Origin: Erythrocercus mccallii
Lineage: Eukaryota; Chordata; Aves; Passeriformes; Dicruridae
NCBI GenBank assembly: GCA_013397435.1
Contig: VZRG01000205.1
Location: 639,768 to 703,767 of the forward strand
Direction: 5' to 3'
DNA length: 64,000 nt
Both the position numbers and the translations under genes were made by a program. Below the pieces are notes generated by a model. The model was not told where the DNA came from. It did not search any database and was given only the letters and a program-made list of their open reading frames with translations. Within the stretch, counting starts at the first letter, position 1. Every line of letters begins with the position of its first letter. Shown in pieces: positions 12,501-25,200 of the stretch.

Positions 12501-15500
12501 CAAGAGTAGAAATATTAACAACTTTTCTGCCACAGGCCAGTACATCTTCATTGAAAGTCACCATGATAATTCCCTTGTTCTTTTTCTGAAAGATATGAAG
12601 AGACAACAGGTGATGAGTTAACACTCGTGCCCTGCAAACTTCATGGCCATCTTATGTAGAATCTTCTACACTCATCCATCAGTGAGAACAGCAACACTAA
12701 GTCAAAGTTCAGATGGCAACACAAGGCCTTGCCTCCTTGTCCTTTTCCAAGTAAAAGTTCATTTTACTTTCATGTAGGCTGAATCAACAGAAGTGCAGTG
12801 ACTACATCAAACTCAACCAGAATTTCAAAGTATTTGCAAACACTTCATTTTTGTAGTCAAAGGCTAAGCACAACCCAAAGAAACTGTCTCAGAAGCAATT
12901 GTAAGCTGCTGCTCAAGGATCTGATTCTAAATCAAATTCGGGGATGAGGAGATGGAAAGTAAACATGATTTGAATAAACGTTTGCTGCAGCTCATGCAAA
13001 CATTGCCATAAAAACAAAAACCAAAACTCCCAAGAAGCAAAACCAACAAATTCCTTCCTCCAAAAACAAACCCAAGATATCACTCATATCACTCACCAGT
13101 TGCTGGAGGATATCATCAGGAACATTTCTTGGGTGATTACAAACAGAAAATGCTGATGAGTGGCTGAAAATTACTGGTGCTTTTGAGATATTAAGTGCTG
13201 CTTTTACTGTGGAATATGACGTGTGAGATAAATCTATCAGCATACCCAGGCGATTCATCTCCTTTACCACTTCCTAAAACAGATGTACAGACAACAGTGT
13301 CAGTTTAAGTTTCCTGAAAGGAAGCCATTTAGCTGGTATATGTAAACAGATAGATTAATTCTGCAGCTGTTAGCTAGTCATAAACATGCTGTGCCTGTAT
13401 TGGTTTCTATGTACCTATTAATTCATTAGTGATTTATTCACTTATAATTAGCCAGCATGCCACCACATGCTCAAAACTTAGAAAACTTAGTTAATCTAAA
13501 AAAAGTCATTGGAAGTATTATTCACATCTTACTGCTTGCACATATGAATTCATACATCTAATCTGTATTAAAACAATTGTAATTAAATCTAACACTGCTT
13601 CTACCCTAAGAAACATCACAGGGAATTTGGTTTGACTAAATCCTGATCACCTCCTAACTATCAAGAATTTCCAGTAATTAATTTTTAATGACAATTTGCT
13701 TTTGAGAAGATAAGGCCAGAAGTTGTTAGTTGCATGACAGATTGCCCAGATTCCGTTTGAAAGAGATCCTTACTTGGCCAAATGCAGTCAGACCAATAAC
13801 ACTAGGATAAAAGTTGTGTATTCCTTTAGATGATGATTCAGACCTTAAAAAGGGGAGTGAGGGAGAAGAAACATCATATTATTCTGGAGAATACAGTATC
13901 AGCAGCTGAAAACTCTTACACTACACACAAGAAAAATTATTTCAAAGTCACATAGCCAAATATGGGGATAATGAGCAACATAACAGGTATCTTGTTCAGG
14001 CAGTGCTTTTTATGTTCATAACTGCTTTCAGGTTTACTAATGTTGATGTTTGTGAAGGAATTTAAGACAGGCAGATTGTCAAGTGCCCAAATTATGATCG
14101 TAAGAAGTGTTACATAAAGAATGTAGTCTCCCATAGTACACATGGCAAATTATTTACTCCCAAAACCTATCACCTTGATTTGGTTCAGTCTTTCACAAGA
14201 TAAGTTTCTATCTGAATCTATGGTTCTCCATAAGTGTCTGAATCTGTAGTTCTCCCATCACACAGCTGTCAGTCCTTTTCATTAGACAGTCACACAAAAA
14301 TATGCACAATAGTTACCAAGGAGTGTTGCAGGAGTGTGTTAAAGTCATGTAACGAACACCCAAGTCATAGTACATCCTCAGTGTTGCCAAACTGCTGTCA
14401 ATGGAGTGGCCACCTTCTATTCCAATCAAACATGCAATCCTTCTACTATCAGAGATACCTGGAAAACACAAAGGGAGATCATTCCAAAGTAATTCCATGA
14501 CAGATAAGAAGCCAGCACTACCAAGCAGCAATTGTTTGTGTAAATTGCAAGCAATAATAGAGACATTTGCATAGAATTGGAGCTTACAGAGTACATGTTT
14601 ATATGGCAAATTTTCTCATGACTGCAGTGGACCAGGGCTGTGCACAGTCAGTGACTGTGTTTCAGAGGAAAAGTTGAAGCTACTCTTTAAAGCAGGATAA
14701 CTTGTCTGGTTGCAGCTCTCTGTACATACCTCCCACAATCACATTTTAAAAAATTCTTTTACAAGAAGAAACATCACCTTGGGAAGTCATCACAAGTTCC
14801 AGCTCTTCATAGCTGTTACACATCCTCTTGACAACATCAATTTGCTCTAAGGTCAGGCGCACAGCATCCTTGTTCTGAGCGCTGCAAAGAACATACACTG
14901 ACCAAAACTGAAAGAGACATTGACAAGTAAACCAGATAACTTGTGTTTTGACTTGGAAACTTCTGTTTGCTCATAGTTCAGGAGCACAGACCAAAATAAC
15001 TACCTGCAGTTGCCACTATAGCTCTTTTCCCAAAGAGAGAGTTATGATGCAAGCCAAGAGCACCTACTCCAGACATGATTAAGGCCTCCTGATACACTCA
15101 GCTACTCCACAGTACATGCAGGAAAGCTAATATAAGTTTCCTTTAATTTATATATTACAAAACAAATACTGCTGTTTTGACTAAGAGTACCTAAATTATA
15201 AAACCTAAACTTTTGAAACACAGCTGTCATGAAAGAGTGTCTGTGGCTTTTCAGTTTTATTATTTTTTTCTTTTTCAACATAAAGAATCAAAATCAGAGC
15301 TAGTAGTACTTTTGTGGCTGGGAAGGAAGCAAATAGAAATATGGTCTGAGCCTCATCACCACAGCAGTACATACCTGAGCTCCCACATAACCAGCCTGAA
15401 GTTTCACAAGGTTTGTGTGGGTTGTGTTGAGTTCTCTTAAATTGACTCTACTGAGTCTATTTTGGTAAAGTATTCTCAGCTGCAGTACAAGGTCATTGTG

Positions 15501-16434
15501 GCTGGAACAGAAAACAAATAGGGCTTGTGATAGAAATAATGTTCCCTTTCTAACCCAAGTGTAATCTCTTCCACTGTTTGCAGTCCCTTAGCCCATTAAT
15601 TGCCAGTAATCCTTGCAGCAATAGATGCCTAAAAGTCACTCTGCTTTTCTGCCTTTTCTGCTTCTCACTCCATCCCAGCAGTGAGCAAGTTGGAGGTGTA
15701 CAATAAGTTGGGAGTGGACACAGCTGAGACAGCTGACCCCAGCTGGCCAAAGGGATATTCCAGACCATATGAGTCATGCACAGCACATAAAGTTGGGGAG
15801 AAGAAGAAGGGCAGGGAACATTCAGAATCATGTTTAACTTTCTGAGAAAATGTTATGTGTGATGGAGCCCTGCTTCCTGTGGATGGCTGAACACCTTGGC
15901 CATGGGAAGTAGGGAATTAATTCCTTGTTTTGCTTTGTTTGTGCGTGGCTTTTTCTTTGCTTATTAAGCTATCTTTGTCTCAACTCACAAGTTTTCTCAC
16001 TTTTCTGATCCTCTCCTCATCCCACCAGAGGGACAAGTGAGCAAGGGCTGTGTGGGGCTCAGTTGCCAGCTGGGGCTAAACTGTGACACCTGGCCAGAAA
16101 ATCACAACAGTGTTTAGAATAACACAATCCTACATGAAGTACCCTCTGAACCAAAATTCCTTCCCAATATATCACTGCAACAGTAGCTCAGTGCTATGTG
16201 CTCATAACAGCCCATGTGTCTGCTGATCTACACACTTCAGCATTTCCTCCTCACTTGTCAGGACTCACAAAGAGGGTTTAGTTTAACATATTTTATATAC
16301 CCATCGATCAAACGTGCATCTTGCATCAGCTCAATAGCTCTTTCTCTCATTGATTTCTCACAGCTGAATGGCACAATATCAGAGAAGAACATCAGCAGCC
16401 ACAACAACTTTGCTGTATTTCTCATCATTTCCAT
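9343..16434 (-). CDS. DPEP2: Membrane dipeptidase, DPEP2/DPEP1 family, 10 coding exons, 421 aa
   Basis: Zinc-dependent, GPI-anchored ectoenzyme family that cleaves dipeptides and converts leukotriene D4 to E4 at the cell surface. Coding exons (minus): 16434-16301, 15501-15375, 14907-14778, 14458-14317, 13843-13774, 13273-13097, 12585-12498, 11911-11836, 10903-10768, 9528-9343. All junctions are GT-AG and in phase. The ATG has AAA before and G after it, and an in-frame TAG lies seven codons upstream. A hydrophobic signal peptide covers about residues 9-22. Zinc ligands are conserved: H46 and D48 (DGHNDL), E145 (GIEGGHS), H218 (IDLSH), H239 (FSHSS); also R250 and D309. C246 and C278 keep the spacing of the DPEP1 intrachain disulfide, and C383 matches the interchain cysteine. 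Residues 398-421 form the hydrophobic GPI tail. DPEP2 rather than DPEP1 or DPEP3 is inferred from synteny with DDX28 and DUS2; paralogue choice is not proven. Confidence 0.9.
10729..10903 (-). CDS. DPEP2: DPEP exon 9 with read-through alternative 3' end
   Basis: Exon 9 (10903-10768) encodes the FPKGLEDVSKYP to VFREVEN region. If the GTAAGA donor at 10767 is not used, the frame runs on for 12 more codons to TAA at 10731-10729, giving a 372-aa protein without the interchain cysteine or GPI signal. The 12 extra residues are hydrophilic and match nothing I know in the family, so the spliced form is the more likely main product. Confidence 0.55.
15640..16088 (+). mobile_element. Avian endogenous-retrovirus LTR fragment inside DPEP intron 1
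   Basis: The stretch reads like a common bird LTR. It has a U3-like segment with CCAAAGGGATATTCCA and a TATA-like ACATAAAG, then TGATGGAGCCCTGCTT and GGCTGAACACC. It then has TTGCTTATTAAG followed by a pyrimidine-rich tail, and it ends near GGGGCTAAACTGTGACA. The orientation is plus, opposite to DPEP. No retroviral coding sequence is next to it, so it is a solo LTR or fragment. The limits are approximate; no target-site duplication was identified. Confidence 0.7.
16301..16434 (-). CDS. DPEP2: DPEP exon 1: signal peptide and start of catalytic domain
   Basis: The exon starts at an ATG with good context and encodes a short N-terminus, a leucine/phenylalanine-rich signal segment and a probable cleavage region before C25. 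It ends inside the glycine codon of LIDG, the start of the zinc-binding DGHND motif, which the next exon completes. The donor is GG|GTATAT. The stop codon close upstream in the same frame makes this the true start. Confidence 0.85.
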
Positions 16435-18570
16435 TTTCCAGTGGAAAAAGTGCTAGAGCGCAGAGATACCACACTGATGACAATGAAACAGCAAAATTTC
16501 CAGTCTGCAGAGGCTGTAGGCTTAACAGTGCACAGTTGAATGCCCCTCCTTCTGATAAGGCTGGTGTGAATTCTGGAGAAGGAAAGAAAAAAACAAATAA
16601 TAGTAAACAGAGGAGAAGGTAGCATTGGAAAAACTCTGAAACTGCTACATTCTCCCTAAGGTTTTAGGGTCTCTGGCTATTGTGCTCTTTTACATATGAC
16701 CTTTCTTTAAACTCTGCTGCTGCCACCAGCTCAGTGCTGAAGAGAACCAACTGCTCAGAATCAGAGCTGGCAGGCTGAGCCTGTTACACCCTGGACTCAC
16801 ACCTCCCAAAAACAGCTTCCAAAAGAGCAGAAGATAGCTTTTTCATTATATTAACTTGCTTATTCTCTTTCTGTGGGAAACCTCACACTGAAATGAGCAC
16901 TGAAACTGTTTTCTGAGACAGCTGAGAAGGGAACAGCTTCTGAGTAAACTGTCTTCTTAAAACACACAGAACATCAGATGGGATGAAAAGAACAGTGACT
17001 GCTAGAAACACAACCATCCTCAAAATCCTTCCTCTGATAGCAGTACAGTCTTAGAATAGAAGGTTTTTCTTCCATAAATGTGCATCAGAAATATACATGC
17101 ATTGTGGGACCCAAAAACTTTAGTGGCACAACATTTCTACAAAACCATAAAGATTAGAGAGCAATCAGAAGTTGTTTTTTTCTGCTCTGTGGCAGCTGTA
17201 GAGATTTCCTTCAAATGTCAAAGCACAAATACAGACTTACCCTTTTACCACAAATGCAGACATTTTTACCACGGGGAAAAAAAACTTTGTTTCTCTAATC
17301 TAGAAACAGTTAAATTTGTTTGTGGCAGCTCAGCATGCAAAATGTTAAAAAAAGAAAAGGTCAAAACACTGCCCAAGCAGAAGAATTCTGACAAATTAAT
17401 ATCACAAAGGCAAATTAGTTTCTATAGGCATGTTTTGGTTGCAAATTCCTCAAGCCAAAATACAAGACAAATCTGCAGCCTGAATCTCTAGAACTCTGTC
17501 AGATCCTGACAAAAGGACTCTAAAGGAAAAACTTAGATTTTATAGCTTATTATCTGTTCTGGCATCATATACATATAGAAGTTTGTATAACGTGTCAGTT
17601 CAAAATGCCTAATGAGAAAGTAGCAAACCTTGTTCATGCAATAAAACTGTTCTGGGGCTATAAAAACTCATACACACTGTAGATTTTGGTCCAAATATTT
17701 ACAGTTTTTTCCTGAATTCAACAGCAATTTTCAGGAAGTTTTTTCAGCAGGAACTGTGTGTTCTTTGAGTGGTTTGACTGCTAAAATAAATTATTTTTAT
17801 CTATACATTACCAAATCTCTTTTCTGTGTATGAGTACAAAAAATGAAGGTCTTTGTAGCTACGAGAATTTTCTATAGATTTGCTATATAAAAGTATCTTC
17901 TCAGTTTCATGCAAAATACTCCTTATACTTTCACAGTAAGACTCATTTGCCTTTGAAACTGTTCAGGTATAAAAAAAGGGCTCATAATTAAATCATCATT
18001 CAGAGATCAGTACTTGAAAATTGAAGGAGTATTGTAAGCACTACGCAAAATTAAGAACATGGCATATTAGCATCCCTATTTAAACAGCATTTAAAATACA
18101 AAACCCATAAAGCTTTTTCCCATGCTGACTGAGCAGACTTGAGAAGTGGAAGCTGAAATAAGATTCATAGCTTTTCTTTTGTTTATCTAGAGGCTCCTTG
18201 GAGCAGTTACCTTCTTCAGATAATACAGCCGGGTCAAAATCCACATTCCGCTGTGTTGGATACAACAGCTAAAGCTTGGCACTGGATCTGCTTGGCATCA
18301 CTGCAGCAACCAAGAAACCTCCTCTGTTTCTTTAGCTCGTGTCACAGGCTGCACACACAACAGGCATTTGGAAATTGCCACTTTCCCAGATGCGAGAGCA
18401 GAGCTTTCAGCTCAGCTACACCCACGTGGCAGCCCCACAAGGCTTTTGCTGTGCCTTGTTAAAAACCCAGCATTTCCCCCCTCTCGTGGCAGCCTGGCTG
18501 TGCAGTCCACAGTGTCTCTGTTCACTAGCAGATGATGTGTTAAAATCACTGTATTGTTCAGAAATAGGTG
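16435..18570. other. Upstream region of DPEP; no further gene seen
   Basis: This is the 5' flank of DPEP on the minus strand, where a promoter and any untranslated first exon should lie. I could not place a transcription start. It is AT-rich and not a CpG island. An open frame of 137 codons on the plus strand (17078-17491) has no recognisable domain. Confidence 0.4.
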
Positions 18571-18577
18571 CCTCTCA

Positions 18578-18800
18578 CCACAGAATAATTCAGGTTGGAG
18601 GGGGTTTTTGGTGGGATATCATCTAGTCCAGTCACCTGGTCCCAGGTAATTCCAAAGTTAGATCAGGTTGCTCAGGACCTCACTCAGTGGAAGTTTTGAT
18701 ATTTTCAATGAAAAAGATCATACAACCTTTCCAGGCCCCTGTTCCAGTGCTTGCTTACTCACATTGACTACACTTAAGCCAGTAAATATCTACCTCTTGT
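18578..18800 (-). mobile_element. CR1 LINE fragment (3' end)
   Basis: CACAGAATAATTCAGGTTGG followed by ATCATCTAGTCCAGTC resembles the reverse complement of the CR1 3' region (cacagaatcattaggttgg...catcgagtcca). The element therefore points to the minus strand and is 5'-truncated, as most CR1 copies are. Its far end is diverged and only approximate. Confidence 0.65.
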
Positions 18801-19715
18801 TACTGTACCCCTGTATTTTATTCAGGACTTACAGTGCCATTGTATTATATTTGTAGAGGTCAAAATAGTCACAAGCTACTGGTGAGCTTTCAAAAAATAA
18901 TTATGTCTGTGAATCTACTGTGGCTTTTCACTCCCTTTCAAACATGAAGGTTTGGAAACAAAGAAATATATGCAAAACCCTGATGCTAGAGTTTCACAAG
19001 AAGTAAGGTTTGCTCATCAGAATTTTTATTTAATTTCTTTTTTTTACTGGAAGCCAAAAGGGCATCATGCTTTTGTTTATGATTCCATTGCAAAGAAATT
19101 ACCAAGTCTCATGATCAAATCACCCACAGACCTGTTGTGCAAGTCATGTCTCACATGGAACACACATTCATCATCAATCCTCTAGTTCTGACTAACTGGG
19201 AAACTTAAACAGAAACCCCCACATCCCTGAGAATTCTGCTGCATATTGCTCATTTGGTGAACTTCACTTATAAACGTTTACTATCAACTTTTCTGGACTA
19301 GAGAACCCTAAACAATACAAATTAAATAACAAGAAAAAAGACAAGTGTTTTGTCTTTCTAATCTGAAATTTGATCCAGGCCAGAGGCATCATTATGCCTG
19401 TGACAGGAAACTATCTTTCATATTGAAAGTAAAGCAACTATTATCAGGTTCAGATTCCTTTTTCCATTTGTGGTCTAGTTCTAGCCCATATTTCATTGTT
19501 AATTTTAAACTTTTCAGATTCTCATCTCTATCTTCCGGCATAATTAAATATCACATATCTTGCAATTTATTTTTTCCATTTTCCGAATTTTCTCTCCTTA
19601 CAAAATCAAGTTAAATCTCTGATCTGATTTCTACCTAAAACTGTACCAGGCTGCCCGGTCGCCCTGGTATGGCCCCAAAGGCCCCTTAGGTCAGTGGGTC
19701 TGACTTGGAGCACCT

Positions 19716-19817
19716 GGGTTAGGGTTTGAGGTCAGGGTCTAGGGTTAGGGTCTCTCCAATAGAGTCTCCAGGGTCTCCAGTAGGGGTTAAGGTCTTAGGG
19801 TTAGGGGTTAGGGGTTT
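19716..19817 (+). repeat. Degenerate TTAGGG (telomere-like) blocks
   Basis: At least six GGGTTAGGG-type units occur within about 100 bp, separated by GGTCTCCAGTAGG-like spacers. The units are imperfect and interspersed rather than a clean array. Just upstream (about 19646-19672) is a small inverted repeat, TACCAGG...CCTGGTA. It could be an interstitial telomeric remnant or part of an unclassified repeat. Confidence 0.55.
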
Positions 19818-20922
19818 TGCTTAGCCACTAAGCAGCTTCTTGAGTCTTTACCAGCTCACCTTTTTGCGGTTTCAGAACATAACCGAGTTTTGAATCTGCT
19901 AAATGCCGAATTCTTTGTTTGGCTCATAGTCAGGTTTCTTCTATAATTTTTTTCCAATTGCCATGGATTAGTGTTCGCAGCTGTCTATTATAATTTTTGC
20001 AATGTAGCATTTGTTATGTACATCCTTCCTGCAGAGTTCATCTGGCAGGTCTGGTCTCTTAATAAGCCTCCTAAGAGCTATCTTTGTTGTCCAGAATGTT
20101 GTTTCACAGCTGTCTCTCCCTGATAATAGCTATCCCTCTGTTTATACCATGTTATATTCACCTCACACGTATTTTGGGGCAAGCTGATAAGCTACAAAAT
20201 AACTGCAGCTCTCACACTCAACTCAGCTGCTGTCAAGACACAGAGGGATAACATTATGTGTTGGAACTAGTATTCCCTCTAGGAAGGCTTGTTCCAGCCC
20301 AGAGCATCTTCATTAATTTCAGTATTTACCCTCCAGACCACTGATAGTTTTTACTGTCAGCACCGATTGAACTGTAGATGACTACAGCTGGGAAAGTAGG
20401 ACTTTGTACATGCAGATGCCTATTGCAGCAGTCACTTTTAACTGCAATTTTGTTTTTGATAAAATTCTTCTCTTCTACCAGCTCCTGGCATCAACTACAC
20501 TACAAAACAGCACTTCAGCATTTGGGATGGATATAGTTTTGTGTGTGAATCAGCTTTAAAACCCCGTTGCAATTGCTTAGGGACAAGCCACATTAACATA
20601 GTATTGTAAGTCCTGCTTATCAAGTGTTCAAACTTGCTGTCTTACTTCTGTGTGAAGATTGCAATCTCTAGTTTGGCATTTCTTGAGTGCAGGTATTAAG
20701 TATTTTAATTAGAAACTGTTACAAGATGTTAGGAAGAGGAAATCCTATGTACCAGAACTTCAGTTTGCATAAAAATAGCAATACAGGCAGAGTTAATTTT
20801 TGCAAATTGAATTCCATGTGTTTCTTCTACTCATCTTAGCATTAGTTTCAGGTCCTAAAATGAAGTGAGTTCACACTTGGCGGGGGGATGGTGATGGGAG
20901 GCCCTTTGGTAATTTTAATCTG

Positions 20923-20940
20923 TTTAAATCATGATTTAAA
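20923..20940. repeat. 18-bp perfect palindrome
   Basis: TTTAAATCATGATTTAAA is its own reverse complement. The next bases repeat part of it (TCATGG). It is AT-rich and may be chance, but such a site could bind a homodimeric factor. Confidence 0.6.
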
Positions 20941-21829
20941 TCATGGTTGCAACATATTTCTTAGATGAGACCTTATGAGAAATATTAATCTTGGGACATC
21001 AAAGAGGTTAAAAACCAAGTCAGTAAAAAACCTTCTTTTTGCCATGTTGCTCTGCTTTGGGGGTGCCTGAAGCTGCCCCAGTTTCACGACTAATTTGAGC
21101 AGCATCCTGAAGGCAGTTCAGAGGATGCCATACGCTCTCAGCACATGAACATACAGAATCACATCAACTGGCACCAGTTACCAGACACAAGAGAAACAGG
21201 AAATACCAAGATAAGTTCTTCTCTTCACAGAGAAAAGATCTCATGAAGCACATCAAGATATCACCAAAACTCCTTAGAAGGAATCTAGAGCTGAATGTTA
21301 ACTATAGATGGAAGTAAATAGTCCATAATGAGGGCAGATACCTTTCAGGATGAACACAAATTAGTACTATTCTAACACCCATCAATGTGCCTTGTGTCAA
21401 CAAGTGTTTCTAAAAGTACCAAAGTTGCTGTGGATTCTCCTGGCTCAATACTCTGACAGAAGTCATTTCTGTACTGCCTTGGAAAGAAAGACGGAGAAAA
21501 CAGCAGTGGAAAAAAAATAGCTGCAATAAGCTTATCTAGTAATTTATATTATGTTTATTTTAAAATAGGATTAATATTTACAATTGATAATACCCAAATA
21601 GCAAAGCAAACCAAGCAAGGCCTCTGTTTGTTTAGCCATACGTTTGTTCTACAAAGGTATCAGGTATCCAGTTTAACTCTTTTGATTCAAGCAAGGTGAA
21701 AGTTCTTGCCACGAGGTGGCAGGAGCTTCCCCATTAAAATAATATGTAGTCTATGATCTAATGACAGATTGCTAATTGGCAGGACTGGAGATGACTTCTG
21801 AGAACCAGGATGCAAACTAGCTTGCTTCA

Positions 21830-22262
21830 AATGGGTGGGCTCTTGTTGTAGTGCACTAAGTAGGTAGTTCATTTTTGTATTTGCACTGGGTTTTCCCCTC
21901 ACTAACACATGCTGTATCTTCCCCATAACCCCCTGCTTCCCCTGCACACCTGACCCCCAGGTGTCACCTCCCCCTGGGTCTGCCACCATTGGCCAGCAGA
22001 CCCCGTCCCCTCCCCTCCTGGACCAGGGCACAAAAGTGACCGGCCCAGGTGACCCTTCCTCTTTTCCTGCTCGGGCACATGGAATAAGTTCTGCCAATAA
22101 ACTGTAGGACTGGATCCCGGGAGAGAGAAGAGCGCCTTTCGTCTTTTACCTTTGTCCTTGCCTCAGTTTCCCCCCCGAGGACTGTTGCTAGCCAGGGTAG
22201 TCCTCCCCGGGGCGAGGGAAGCTGCAGCAGGCTCTTTTATTTGGAGGTTGTTCCCCCACTCA
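21830..22262 (+). mobile_element. Probable endogenous-retrovirus solo LTR
   Basis: A GC-rich island in AT-rich DNA has LTR-like order. There is a C-rich U3-like part, then CACAAAAGTG as a possible TATA region. A TTCTGCCAATAAACTG poly(A) signal and a pyrimidine-rich stretch (CTTTTACCTTTGTCCTTGCC) follow. A terminal GC-rich part ends near GCAGCAGGCTC. No gag, pol or env reading frame flanks it. The limits and family are uncertain. Confidence 0.45.
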
Positions 22263-25200
22263 AGAAAATGAAAAGAAAAACCTTTTTTGAAAGGCAGTTG
22301 AAGAGGTCACAAAAGCTTCAAGGACAATCAAAGTTGTTGCCTACTCAGTCTGAGAATTTTTTCTGAAAATACTTCCAGAAACACTTAAAAAAAGAAAAGG
22401 AAAAAAATACTTTCCTATTTAAAAGCAGAATTTTCAAAGCTCTATTTCTGCCACTTCCCACTCCAATTTTTCAGAAAGAGCAAAGCCATTCATATCTGTT
22501 TAAAGCAGCTGCTGCCTTTGTGGCATTAGGCACCCACAGCCAGGCAGGGCAGAAGCTCCACTGAATACCATGTTTCCTGGTTTGTGAGAAGAGCAAATTA
22601 TTTCGATATCAATGAGAAAATCCAATTTAGAGCAAGTCTACTTAGCTTCATTTTTGACACCTAATAATAGGTCAATTTTTTTCTTCGTGTTTCAAAGACT
22701 TTGCTTTGAATTTTGTAGGGATGCCAAAAATTGTCATCCTTGCCTGATCTGCAGATGGTATGTAGGTAATCCTTAAGCAAGGCCTAGTTTCTTATTCATT
22801 CTTATGCTTATAAGTAGAAGCTCTGAACCACCTTTAAGTTTGTCAGCACCTACTCGGATATTAGAAGAGTGTAGGTTCTTATGCTAGCTTTCTAAATAAT
22901 CAGTTGTGTACCAGTCTCTTCATTAGCAATTCCAAAAGGCTTAAGCAATGACTTCTCTTTGCTGTGTGTCTGCAAACAGCTGTGCTGGGCACACATACAG
23001 ATAGTGTTTAACATTGGACAAACTTGAAACTAAGTAAAGTTGCTCATTCAGTCTGTCAGAGATTTTCAGAAAAATCTAGAATTTGCTGCAATTGTTTTCA
23101 GTTAGCTGCCTCAGAATCTGACTTGAAGCACAATCAGATGCTCTTAAACATTCAGAGCTGTGTGCAAATAAAAGATCCTAAGTATATTTTTATATGTATA
23201 TATTTTAACATAAGTGTTAAGAAACTTCCAAGTAGTTTTGCTTGGAATGTTTTCGTTAGACCAGAAAATTTATCAACCTAAGATCCATTATTTCTGAGGT
23301 GTTTTTCACAACATATTGTGATGCTTAAGAAAAGGTTTCTTTAATTGAGGAATTTGGCAGTAATTTCAATGAGGCAGTAGATAGAAATTTGCTGTGCTTC
23401 TATTGGAAAGAGACCTCCCTTGCAGCAATGAGAGCAAATCACCATGGAAACTTTTTGCTAAGATGGTATTAAAGTGCAGCATGTACATTTACATCTCTCC
23501 TTTTGTAATAGGCAGCATTTTGTGATACAGTCTGAAGTGACTGAGTAAAAGGGTTATTTGCACAGCAAGATACCAGAACTTTCCCTGAACTGCTGCAGGA
23601 TTTTGTTATGCTGCAGAGCTGGCCAGTTGACAGCACATCTTGTTACACATAGAAAAGCGTTAAGAGATGAGTGAACAAGTGATCTTACACAAACAGTTTG
23701 GTAAAGTCAAGGTGATACAGAAAAAACAGATTTGTGAAGTGGCCTTAAATCAGTTTATCACCATGAGAAGCTAACTAAATGTTTTCATGTTGTCATAGAA
23801 TGATCTGGTTTTCAAGTCAGGATGGACCAAGCTCACACACTCCAGTGAAGTTGTAGTATCTCCTTACCTTGCTCACAGAAACACCATGTCTGGTACTGAA
23901 CAGGGGAGCAGCAGACTCCCAGGATAACATTGTGCTTCTGGCTTTCACAGCACAAGTATGTCTCAGACTCTGAACTGGGATCTGATCATCTTTTGTATAG
24001 ACCTACATCTGTATTTACAAATATATCACATTAGGACCCAGATAAAGACATTTTGTTCTTCTGTGTTAAGGCCAAACTGTGAGAGATCACTCACATCACT
24101 GTCTCCTCTGACTTCACAGAAGACCTGTGCACAAAACCACAGGAACACACAGTAAGAGGTACAATGTCTTGAATGTGTTGACATAAACCAGAATACATTC
24201 CTTATTCCCTATAGAATACTAACCAAGTATCAACAAGCATTCTGGTTTGGGGTTCATCATGGTTTTGGCATATTCCTGTCCTAGTTTTCTATATATCTGC
24301 CAACACTGTATGCCAAACAATCTTCTCCTTTTGTAACTTTATTCCAACATAATTTCTTTTAGAACCAAAATCATGGGTTTTTTACTCAATTGGTTGGTGA
24401 TAAACGACTAACAAACTTCATTAAAAAAATTTACCTGCCTTATCAAAAATTAGAATGCAGAAGAAAGTTTGGAAACAGTGTGTATATAATGCTTTTGGCT
24501 ATTTAAATGAAGTTGTTCCATTTTTATTATAAATTCTAGGTAAGGCAAAAGGAATTTGTAGGGTATTTGTAACCAGCTACCTGTCCAGTAAGGACAACAC
24601 AGGAAAGTCATATGAGGACTTAATGGCCAGAGTGAGATACGAAAGTTCAATTCTGATCCTTCACTGAAGAGACTCAAAGGTTACAGCTCACAAAAGGTGC
24701 AAGGATTTACTTCTTCTGGCCCTGGGAGTTTTGTACTTGCTGCAGTACCTCATCATAGCTCCTCCATGAGCACTACTACCCCGTGCAGCTTGGGGCTTGG
24801 TGGACAAGTAACTCCTAGGGGGGTGAAGGTTTCTGTTCCTTCAGGAGCTATCTAGATTCAGCTCAGGAAAGGGATTATGTGGAGTTGGAAAGGAATTGAA
24901 TCTGGGCTCTCATTTTTGGGGACAAATATGCAGAGCAGTCAGCAGGACCTCCTGCCTCTCTTGGGGTCATACTTCAAGAGGAATGGTCGCTGCACCTTCT
25001 CTTTCCCCTCAGGATCATAACTGGAAAGGGTTGGTGTGAGCCAAGTGCGCAGATTTCTGACCTATCACTGCTTGTTTCCCAGTTGTATCTAGGTAGCTCA
25101 GTAGTCAGCCTAAAGGGCTTTTCAGCCTGAATCAGCCTTTCAAAAAGCACCAAGAGCTGCTGAACCTAAAGCCACAAACAGGCTTTTGATCTGGATGCTT

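Noticed and set aside
17078..17491. 137-aa plus-strand ORF upstream of DPEP
   Set aside because: No recognisable domain and no supporting splice partner; length is compatible with chance in AT-rich DNA.
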